Shown: positions 18,447-25,465 of the stretch, piece after piece
Layout: the number at the start of each line of letters is the position of its first letter
Numbering within the stretch: position 1 is the stretch's first letter
From: Verrucomicrobium sp.
GTDB lineage: Bacteria; Verrucomicrobiota; Verrucomicrobiia; Limisphaerales; UBA9464
DNA length: 41,401 bases
Assembly (NCBI GenBank): GCA_021298285.1
Contig: JAJTFN010000084.1
Coordinates: forward strand, 1-41,401
Direction: 5' to 3'
Made by a program: the position numbers and the translations under genes
The notes under the pieces: model-generated
Seen by the model: only the letters and a program-made list of their open reading frames with translations
The model's database searches: none
What the model was told of the DNA's origin: nothing

Positions 18447-18880
18447 GGTGGAGGAGGTGTGGATTCCAGTTCGGCGGTGACATCGGTTCCCGAGGCGCCC
18501 GGGGTGTAGGTCACCCGGTAGAAGACCTCGGAGTCGCAGCGCTGGATCGCCCAGCGCTCGACGAAGCGGGAGTAGCGGCGCTCGGGCGGGACCACGTAGG
18601 ACGACGGCGTTCCGGACCCAGAGAAGGAGAACGACTCGTGCCCTCCGCGGGGATCGGCCTCCGCCTCGGGGGCCTCGATCAATCGGGTGTCGAGCACCTG
18701 GCGCTGGCGGCACTTGGGATCGGCCTCTTGGTCACGGGCCAGGACGATGGACTCGGCATGGCGATACAAGGCACCGGTCGCCAACCCGGATCGGCCGCCG
18801 AGATCGATCCCCCCGGGCATCCGGCAACCGGCCATCCACGCCGAACCGGCGACGAGCAGGGGCATCGAGACGTGGGGCAT
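18443..18880 (-). CDS. Hypothetical lipoprotein
   Basis: A 145-residue protein starting at the ATG at 18880, with a short signal peptide and lipobox (AGSAWMAGC). The body is low in hydrophobic segments; the last third (VVPPERRYSRFVERWAIQRCDSEVFYRVTYTP) looks like a small folded unit ending in a Pro-rich tail. I do not recognise a family. Its stop overlaps the ATG of the Gfo/Idh/MocA gene (ATGA), which supports it as a real gene in that operon. The open frame extends 24 codons upstream, but the signal peptide fixes this start. Confidence 0.6.
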   Translation of the reverse strand: MPHVSMPLLVAGSAWMAGCRMPGGIDLGGRSGLATGALYRHAESIVLARDQEADPKCRQRQVLDTRLIEAPEAEADPRGGHESFSFSGSGTPSSYVVPPERRYSRFVERWAIQRCDSEVFYRVTYTPGASGTDVTAELESTPPPP

Positions 18881-18926
18881 CACCGGGCAGGACCATCGCC
18901 CGGGGGCACCTGCCCTGCCCGTCCGA

Positions 18927-19916
18927 TCACCGAGATCCTTTCCCGGCCGCATAGGCCTGGTACAGGGCGTCGATGGGCAACGCCTGGGAATCGCCGCGGT
19001 GCAGCAGCACCCGGTAGCGGAAGGTCACCGTCTTGCCGGGTTCCACCACGAGGTCGCCGGTGCCGGCGGGTTTCTTCTCGAAGTCGTGCACGCCGAAGGG
19101 GTTGGCGGCGAACAACCCGTAGTCGCGCACGTGCCACCAGGTCGGATGCCGCGGGTTGGCGGGATGGTCGAAGATCGTCACCCCATAGGTGCCGGTGCCC
19201 GTCGGCCCGGATACCGGGCCGGAATAGTCGCACCACTCGGCGCGCTTGCCCCAGGTGTCACCATCCTTCTGGCCGCGTGCGTTGAGAATCGTGCCGCCCT
19301 TGCTCTTGTCGGCGCGCTTCAGGCGCATGGTCTCGGCCAGGCGGATGGCGAAGGTGCCCTCCTTGGTGTCCCCCAGCATGAGAGGGCCTCCGACCGGGCG
19401 GATGGTGATCTCGAAGTCCATCTGCCGCAGGTCCGATGTCGGCGGATGGAAGACCATGCGGCGCTCGTCCTCGGCCACCACCGTGCCGCCCTGGGCGACC
19501 CACCGGTTGCGTGAGCCGATCACGGCCCGCTGGCCGGCCCCGGAGCCCTCGACACGGGTGGCGGTGAACGCCTCGTGGACGGTTCGGCCCGCGCCCGCCA
19601 CCTCGCTCCAGAAGTCGCGACCGTTGGCGGCCCCGTGCGACCACCAGAGCGCGTGGTGGTGCGGATGGTCCTTCTCCTCGCCGCCGACGTCCTCCTGCGG
19701 CCATCGACGGGTCAGGTGGACCCCGTCGGGGCCGAGCAGCGGGTACAGGAACGGCCGCGAGACGTCCCGGAACCGGTACTCGGAAATGAGGTCAGCCCCA
19801 TGGGACACGCGCACCACCCCGCCGGTCTCGGTGACCGAGAAGCCTCTGCCCGGGGCCGGTCCCCGCGAGGACTGGCAACCGCAGAGCACCCACGCCAGCA
19901 GAACGCCGGCAACCAT
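18927..19916 (-). CDS. PmoA-like (DUF6807) lipoprotein
   Basis: A 329-residue exported protein of the family annotated as methane-oxygenase PmoA-like (DUF6807), which is unrelated to real methane oxidation. The leader MVAGVLLAWVLCGCQSS has a lipobox. Family marks are RPFLYPLLGPDGVHLTR, KDHPHHHALWWSHGAANG with a run of histidines likely to bind metal or sugar, and YGVTIFDHPANPRHPTWWHVRDYGLFAANPFG near the C-terminus. Such genes commonly sit beside Gfo/Idh/MocA genes, as here. The ATG at 19916 is chosen for the signal peptide; a GTG at 19937 is an alternative. Confidence 0.85.
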   Translation of the reverse strand: MVAGVLLAWVLCGCQSSRGPAPGRGFSVTETGGVVRVSHGADLISEYRFRDVSRPFLYPLLGPDGVHLTRRWPQEDVGGEEKDHPHHHALWWSHGAANGRDFWSEVAGAGRTVHEAFTATRVEGSGAGQRAVIGSRNRWVAQGGTVVAEDERRMVFHPPTSDLRQMDFEITIRPVGGPLMLGDTKEGTFAIRLAETMRLKRADKSKGGTILNARGQKDGDTWGKRAEWCDYSGPVSGPTGTGTYGVTIFDHPANPRHPTWWHVRDYGLFAANPFGVHDFEKKPAGTGDLVVEPGKTVTFRYRVLLHRGDSQALPIDALYQAYAAGKGSR

Positions 19917-20151
19917 CTTTGTCGCGGGGGAAGGCACCCCGTGAGTATTCCCGCGGCGACCGTCCGGGCAACCGCGAAATCTGGGCGAAACCTCCGTCCC
20001 GGCGACGGGCGGGCCCGGGCAAGCCGCTGCCGGCGCGGCCTCGGTCGATGTCTGGTCCTCCGTCCGGTGCAGCGCGGCAAGCCGCCAAGCCGCCAACGGG
20101 CATTTGACAGACCGGCCGGCTTCAGCGATCTCAACGGCTGTCAGTTCATGG

Positions 20152-20505
20152 GGGGGCGTACCGGTTTCGACTAGGTGATCCTGCCCGGGATGGCATGCCG
20201 AGGATGATTCGTTGGCCTCGTAAAACATCGGATCAAACACATAACTGCTAACGAAGAGTTGGCTCTCGCGGCCTAATCGGCCCGACGTTTCGCCCTGAAC
20301 ACCTGCTACGGGGACGGAACGCTATCAGCAGGCATGACCGCCGCCGGAGTCCGCGCGTCGGTGGTCGAGAAACTTCATGCGGGCTGAGCGAAATCGGTCT
20401 CTGTCAGCCGGCCACGATTTCGCCGAGAACTTTGGCTGACTAAGCATGTAGTCGTTTCGGGTTGAATGGCTTAGGACGCGGGTTCAATTCCCGCCGCCTC
20501 CACCA
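20152..20505 (+). ncRNA. ssrA: Transfer-messenger RNA (tmRNA), complete
   Basis: The 5' end GGGGGCG pairs with CGCCTCC just before the encoded 3' ACCA (20502-20505), giving the tRNA-like acceptor stem with one G-T pair. Typical tmRNA blocks follow: GGTTTCGAC near the 5' end, GGCATGCCGAGG and GGCCTCGTAAAA before the tag, CTGACTAAGCATGTAG, and the T-arm GGTTCAATTCC at 20481-20491. The tag frame runs from resume codon GCT at 20247 to TAA at 20276, encoding ANEELALAA. It releases stalled ribosomes with SmpB and tags products for proteolysis. A TTGACA box lies at 20104-20109, but I see no clear -10. The 3' end borders the accessory region. Confidence 0.95.
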
Positions 20506-20655
20506 TCTTTTGCTGGGGTTTTTGAGGGTCGGTTGGCTGTTCCATCAGGTTTCCCGTTCTGGTCGCTCTGCTAAAAAGCAAAAAGCGGAACCAGGGGGCC
20601 GCCGGGGGGGGAAGACGGAGGTAAAGCCGATCCTCCCTATTTTTGGTGTTTCTAA

Positions 20656-21346
20656 ACCCCTCGGGGTGGGCCCATCGAGTCCGCTCAATTGGCGGCATTG
20701 GGCATTTCGCCCGCCTGGGCGCATCACTATCTGAAGTCGGGCTGGCTGTGCCGGCTGGGGCATGGGGTCTTCCAGTTCCCAAAGGATGACCTTCGACTGG
20801 AACCCTGCTGGAAGCACCTCGAACACCAGATCGATGGGTTTCATGTCGGCGGCAAAACCGCGGTCGCGTGGCGAGGTTTCAGTCACAACGTTGCAGCCCG
20901 GGAACCGCTGTGGCTTGGGGCCTACACAACGCGCGACTGCCGGGGTGGTTCAACGAACATTTTCCGGCCCGATACACGACCCGCACCCCGTTCGACTCCA
21001 GCTTGCCTGCCGAGTCCGGTTTGGAGCCCCTGATCGATCAGCCAGATGGCGTGCGGGTCTCGATCCCTGAGCGGGCGTTGTTGGAGGTGCTCCATGATGT
21101 GGGTGTCCACCAAGGAGTTGAAGAGGCGCGCAACCTCATGGAAGGCCTTCGATCGTTGCGGCCCGAGCTGTTCGCGCTGCACTTGAAGCACTGCCAGCGG
21201 GTCAATGCGGCCCGGCTCGGTGTGCGGTGGTCCGAGGAGCTGGGTCTTCCTTGGGCGAGGACCGCCCGAAATGCTGCCGCCAAACATCCGACCGGCGGCC
21301 GATGGTCGGCCCGGCAAAAAACGGCACCCGACTCAGCCTCTCCTGA
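20656..21346 (+). pseudogene. Degraded AbiEi-like type IV antitoxin
   Basis: Three reading frames together give one AbiEi-like antitoxin. The first piece reads QLAALGISPAWAHHYLKSGW and VGGKTAVAWRG, the winged-helix part. A frame change near 20,917-20,925 leads into LPGWFNEHF, GVRVSIPERALLEVL and EELGLPWA, the C-terminal antitoxin part. A second change near 21,290-21,305 is needed to reach MVGPAKNGTRLSLS and the stop at 21,344-21,346. A TAA at 20,653 cuts off the N-terminus. At least two frameshifts and the lost start make it a pseudogene unless the assembly is wrong. AbiEi normally represses its own operon and neutralises an AbiEii nucleotidyltransferase toxin; remains of such a toxin follow. 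Confidence 0.7.
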
Positions 21347-21525
21347 TGAACAAGTTCCGGTTGGATCGATCAACACGACTTCTGCGGGTCCGGGGCACAC
21401 ATCCCGCCCGGATCTCAATTCATCCACAAGGCGACTTGATCCGCCTCAAAAAGCCGGGACATTCGATCCACGCATCGGAGCGATCTCGTCTGAGGCCCTG
21501 AAGAGTGCCAAGACCGCACCACCCC

Positions 21526-21983
21526 ATGATGTCCGAAGCCGAATTCTTCGCCGGAATCACCGGCAGCGAAAATGATCTCGCCCGGTTGGTGAGAGCGCTT
21601 CGTGCGATTTCGCCATCACCGCCTCGGACGGTGTCCGCAATGCTCTCGAGGAGGCTGGTTTCGTGGTGGAGGCGTTTCCCCACTCGATGGGCGCAACCCA
21701 ACCGGGGAGTCGGCTTCGGATTCAGCTCACCATCAACCATCGCTCCGGCAGCTTCCCGTCGCGAGCCATCGAGGGGGTCGTTTTTGGAGTTCCGGTGCCG
21801 GTGGCTTCGCTCCCGGATGTGGTTCAGGGAAAGCTCTGGGCCGCGACCGACACCTCGCGCCGTTCCAGCAAGCGGGCGAAGGATGAAGCGGACCTGGTGC
21901 GAATCTGCGAAAGTCATCCCCAGGTCCTGAGCCTGATCCCTCCTGGAACCTTTGCCCGTATCGATGAACTCCGGGGACGCTGA
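21526..21983 (+). pseudogene. Remnant of AbiEii-like nucleotidyltransferase
   Basis: The first piece (MMSEAEFFAGITGSENDLARLVRAL) and the later piece in another frame (FAITASDGVRNALEEAGFVVEAF onward, then VASLPDVVQGKLWAA and RRSSKRAKDEADLVRI) are the two ends of a small nucleotidyltransferase of the AbiEii/AbiGii type. The part expected between them, around 21,600-21,610, would hold the catalytic GG/GS-DxD segment, but it is missing and the frame shifts. The gene therefore looks inactivated by an internal deletion. The 180 bases between it and the antitoxin remnant contain an ATG overlapping the antitoxin stop (TGATG) but no recognisable protein. Confidence 0.6.
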
Positions 21984-22077
21984 TCCGGGGCCGATGACAA
22001 GGGGGGCCGCCTTCCGAAAACCGGTCGCAGAGTTGACCGGGAATCACCGCCAGCGGCGGGCGTCGGAGACGGTGTTC

Positions 22078-22220
22078 ATTGATGACCATTGATGACAGGA
22101 TTTCTGCGTTTTTGTGCGCTTCGGTGCGATTTCCGACGACTGATCCCAAGGCTCTGAAAGCGCATTTCGACCAATGAATACGCGCTTTTTATCGCATTTT
22201 TGCGCAGAGACGCGAAACGC
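22078..22220. repeat. AT-richer intergenic stretch with short repeats
   Basis: A 10-base unit CATTGATGAC occurs twice in tandem at 22078-22097. Two T-rich, GCG-containing segments follow at 22101-22132 and 22181-22220, resembling the short dispersed intergenic repeats with alternating TTTGCG units seen in many genomes. This lies just downstream of the minus-strand operon stop at 22232 and may also serve as its transcription end. No coding sequence is supported in 21984-22231. Confidence 0.3.
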
Positions 22221-22231
22221 CCTCACCACCG

Positions 22232-23440
22232 TCAGGAGTCCGCCGCGTCTCCCAGGTGGATGACCTGGCCAAACGGAACCGGAGGATGAACGGAGGATTC
22301 GAGAATCCAGATGACGGGGTAATCGGGCTCCTTGTTGGGAAACGTCCCGAATCCATCCGTCAGGTAGACCAGCGCATCCAGGCGCAATCCCTGCCCGAGG
22401 GCGTGCTTGCGGATCCAGTCGAAGACGGGGATGAAATTCGTGCCGCCGCCGCCGTGGATCTTCATGCGCGTGAAGTCCGCCTCGCTGAATTCATCGAACT
22501 CCTGCACCTGGGCGATGGCGGCATCGCACTGGATGAGGGTCAGATGGCATTGGGTCACCGAGCGCAACCGGTCCACCTCCGAGAGCACCTGCCTGAGGAT
22601 CTTGTCCCCCATGGAACCGGAGGTGTCGATGGCCACGACGATGTGGGAGGGTCCGGGAGCCCCAACCGACGGAAGGTACATCTTGCGCCAAAGGTGCTTC
22701 TTGTTGGGCGGCATCAGGCGGTAGTCATCCCGCCTCAATCCACTCATGAAGCGGGAGAGCAGGGTCTTCCATGGGACGCGAGGCCGCCCGCAGGCCCGGA
22801 TCTCCGCGACCAGCGTCGCCGCCTCGGACCCCTGCCCTTTGGCCGACAATTCGCGGATCAGGCCCGCACGCACCCGCTCCCGCTCCAACGCCGTCGGGAA
22901 GTCCTTGGTCCGGGTGGCCTGACCCCGGAGGTCCGATGGGTCGAGGTGCAGGTCCCAGCCCTTGCCGCCGCCCGCCGCGCCATCGACCGGGAGGCCACCG
23001 CGTCCGGCCTGCTGTCGCCGTCTGGGCGCCTTGGCGGGCAACCGGTCGTAGATCTCCTCGGCCGTCAGGCCGGTGTACTGGCGGTCCAGCAATCCGTTGG
23101 ATGGCATCTCCAGCCGCAGTTCGACCAGCATGAGGTTGGTGGCGAAATCAATCGCGATGTTCCACCGCAACGGGTCGCGATCCTTGCGCCGGTCCACATG
23201 ACCGAGGACGCAATGGAGGACCTCGTGGGCGATGACGAAGGACAACTGCGGCGGCGTGAGGGATCGGCAGAACTCCGGGTTGGCGTAGATGTGGTACCCG
23301 TCGGTCGCCATGGTCTGACACCAGTCCACCCCCTCGGCGTTGAAGATGGGAAACCGGGTGACGGCCGAGGCGAGGTACGGCTCGGACAACATCAACCGGA
23401 TCCGCGCCTGGACCAGTTCCTGGGGCAGGTCTTCCGTCAC
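22232..23440 (-). CDS. DUF2201-like metallopeptidase/VWA protein of the retron operon
   Basis: A 402-residue two-part protein. The N-terminal part has a zinc-peptidase-like motif, HEVLHCVLGH (His72, Glu73, His76, His81), as in DUF2201 putative metallopeptidases. The C-terminal part is a von Willebrand A-like domain with the MIDAS start DTSGSMG (Asp272, Ser274, Ser276), a GGGGTNF loop and LVYLTDGFG. A variable Arg/Gly/Ala-rich linker separates them. The GTG at 23440 overlaps the MoxR stop (GTGA), so the two are coupled. MoxR ATPases usually work as chaperones with VWA partners; here the pair closes an operon that begins with a retron RNA and RT. It could be the effector (proteolysis) or its regulator. 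Confidence 0.88.
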   Translation of the reverse strand: MTEDLPQELVQARIRLMLSEPYLASAVTRFPIFNAEGVDWCQTMATDGYHIYANPEFCRSLTPPQLSFVIAHEVLHCVLGHVDRRKDRDPLRWNIAIDFATNLMLVELRLEMPSNGLLDRQYTGLTAEEIYDRLPAKAPRRRQQAGRGGLPVDGAAGGGKGWDLHLDPSDLRGQATRTKDFPTALERERVRAGLIRELSAKGQGSEAATLVAEIRACGRPRVPWKTLLSRFMSGLRRDDYRLMPPNKKHLWRKMYLPSVGAPGPSHIVVAIDTSGSMGDKILRQVLSEVDRLRSVTQCHLTLIQCDAAIAQVQEFDEFSEADFTRMKIHGGGGTNFIPVFDWIRKHALGQGLRLDALVYLTDGFGTFPNKEPDYPVIWILESSVHPPVPFGQVIHLGDAADS

Positions 23441-24420
23441 CGGATCAGGTCCTTGTGCCGACGCATGAACTCGGCCGTCCGCTTCTGGAGGGCGAACTTC
23501 GGCTCCTTCTGGAGGAGGGTGCGGAGCAACAGCACGGCCATCTCGGGCTTGACGCGGTGCAACAGCACCGCGGCCGCCTCCAGGACGCCGGCGACGCGGG
23601 CGCTGAACGTGATGTAGGAGATCAGCGCGTACAGGTCTCCCAACGTGTCGGGCAAGACGGCGGTCTCCGGGTCCTTGAGGATCTTGAGGATGGCGCCCTC
23701 GCTGATCGCCCGGTCGCAGTAGCCGCCAAATTCCACGGCGGCGGCCTCCCCGATCGTGCCCACGAGGATGTCCTGGGCGTTGCGGTGGTTGCCGACCGTC
23801 TTCAGGACGTCCGAGGCCATCTCCCAGGATCTTGGCGTCGGAAACCCACGCTCCGCCTTCTGGGTGGAGCAGAGCAGTTCCTTGCGGACGCTCAGGAAAC
23901 CGACCACCCACGGGTGGATGTCGTGGTCCACCGCCCATCCCCGCCAATCCTCGAAGTCCGCCTCGAACTCGAGGTGGACGAACCGGTTGGCCAGCGCCGA
24001 GGGCATGCGGAAGGTGACCGCCCCGTCCTCGGAGCGATTGCCCGCCGCCGCGATCCGCCACCCGTCGGGCAGCTGGTACTCACCGATCCTCCGGTCCAGC
24101 GTCAACTGGTACAGGCTGGCCTGGACCAGCGGGGGCGCCGCATTCAACTCGTCGAGGAACAGGATGCCGGAGGAGCCGTCGCCCCGCGGCAGGAACTCCG
24201 GCGAACACCACCGCGCCTGCCCCCCCTCGACCGTGGGGATGCCGCGGAGGTCGGTCGGATCCAGCAACGAGGCCCGCAGGTCGATCAACGGCAACCCGAG
24301 TTTCGCCGCCACCGCCCGGACCACCGAGGATTTGCCCACGCCGGGTGGTCCCCAGAGGAACGGGGGCCAGCGGGTGGAGAACAGGCTCTCGAGGACTTCT
24401 GCGACGCGTTGGGGCTTCAT
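23437..24420 (-). CDS. MoxR-type AAA+ ATPase of the retron operon
   Basis: A 327-residue AAA+ ATPase of the MoxR group. Walker A is GPPGVGKS at residues 24-31, Walker B is ILFLDELN with Asp90-Glu91, sensor 1 is in AAAGNRSED, and a likely arginine finger lies in MPSALANRFVHLEF. The C-terminal ~130 residues form a helical lid. MoxR proteins remodel or insert cofactors into partners and are usually paired with VWA proteins, as with the next gene, which it overlaps by 4 bases. The ATG at 24420 is the only good start. A 67-base gap separates it from the unknown gene upstream, the largest gap between genes in this operon. Confidence 0.92.
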   Translation of the reverse strand: MKPQRVAEVLESLFSTRWPPFLWGPPGVGKSSVVRAVAAKLGLPLIDLRASLLDPTDLRGIPTVEGGQARWCSPEFLPRGDGSSGILFLDELNAAPPLVQASLYQLTLDRRIGEYQLPDGWRIAAAGNRSEDGAVTFRMPSALANRFVHLEFEADFEDWRGWAVDHDIHPWVVGFLSVRKELLCSTQKAERGFPTPRSWEMASDVLKTVGNHRNAQDILVGTIGEAAAVEFGGYCDRAISEGAILKILKDPETAVLPDTLGDLYALISYITFSARVAGVLEAAAVLLHRVKPEMAVLLLRTLLQKEPKFALQKRTAEFMRRHKDLIR

Positions 24421-24487
24421 CGATCGGATACCGGAGGGGCAGCGGTGGGGTAGGCTGGGGAGTGTGGGATGGCGGACACCATGGACT

Positions 24488-25465
24488 TCAGGATGACTCC
24501 GTTGGCGGGGGATGGATGTGCCCGAACAGTTCCTCCAGCCAGGGGTCGGCAACGGGCAACCAGCGGGACAGCGCGACCTTCTCGGCCAACCCCGGGTGCC
24601 GTGGGAATCCCGGCATCGGGCAATGCAGCCCATCGAGGTCGGTTTCGGCCACCGCGCGCAGGGTGGGCAGCCTCACGGGCCTCTCGTCCGGCATCCGCAG
24701 CGCAACGAGCAATCGCGGCAGAGTTTCCCGGGGAGCATGCCAGCGGGGGGTGTCCGAGTCGTACCGGCCCAACTCCATCCGATCCCCCGCCGCCATGTGG
24801 GCCATCACCCGGATCATCGCCTCCGGACCCGAGGGCTTCATCGTCAGGGTCTTGCCGGCCCCCCTCAGGGTCAGTCCGATCGAACGCAGGCGGGTCGGGG
24901 TTCCATGGAGGAAGCCACCGGCCTCGGCGTAGCTCTTGACCTTGTCCAGACCGCCAACCCGGATCTCGAATCCCTCCGGGCCGGAGGAGAGGATCGCCGG
25001 TCGCGTCGCCGCCAGGTTGCGTTTCAGGCCGGGGAAGGTCGCAGGGGCGAACGACCAACCGGTGGAGACCCGGATGCGATGACTGCCGCCGATGAACCGC
25101 TCGATGAAATAGGCCTTTCCCGAGTGGGTCAGCACCAGGCCGCCATCCCGCCCGAGGTTGTCCCTCGAGACCAGGCGGAACCGGGTCGCCCCGACGTGCG
25201 GGGAGAACGCGATCCGGGCCAGAAAGACGGCGCACTCGACGTCGGGCTCCTCGAACACGAAGGGCTCGAGCACCGTGCCCGTGGCGGACCGGATCAGGTG
25301 TTCGACCCTGGGGGGATCCACCGAGGGCGTCAGGCATTGCGCCCACTCCTCGAGGAACCTGCGCGCCAGGCTCCTGGCGGCCGGCTGCGGATGGTAGAAG
25401 GCGCTCATCACGAGGAGCCGGAACTCCACGGGACCGTGGTCGGAGGAGGACTGCTTCCGGGTCAT
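24488..25465 (-). CDS. Unknown protein between retron RT and MoxR
   Basis: A 325-residue protein with no family I recognise. The start ATG at 25465 overlaps the RT stop as ATGA, so it is translationally coupled to RT and very likely part of the same system. The sequence is mixed alpha/beta: an N-terminal helical part (PAARSLARRFLEEWAQCL), a beta-rich centre with FVFEEPDVECAVFLARIAFSP and SGKAYFIERFIGG, and a C-terminal part rich in Pro and Arg. No signal peptide or membrane segment is seen and no catalytic motif stands out. Its place between the RT and the ATPase suggests an adaptor, substrate of the MoxR/VWA pair, or toxin. Confidence 0.75.
   Translation of the reverse strand: MTRKQSSSDHGPVEFRLLVMSAFYHPQPAARSLARRFLEEWAQCLTPSVDPPRVEHLIRSATGTVLEPFVFEEPDVECAVFLARIAFSPHVGATRFRLVSRDNLGRDGGLVLTHSGKAYFIERFIGGSHRIRVSTGWSFAPATFPGLKRNLAATRPAILSSGPEGFEIRVGGLDKVKSYAEAGGFLHGTPTRLRSIGLTLRGAGKTLTMKPSGPEAMIRVMAHMAAGDRMELGRYDSDTPRWHAPRETLPRLLVALRMPDERPVRLPTLRAVAETDLDGLHCPMPGFPRHPGLAEKVALSRWLPVADPWLEELFGHIHPPPTESS

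Noticed and set aside
20471-20782. Minus-strand frame ending in MVEAAGIEPAS
   Set aside because: It is the antisense of the tmRNA T-arm and acceptor, a well-known false protein in annotations.
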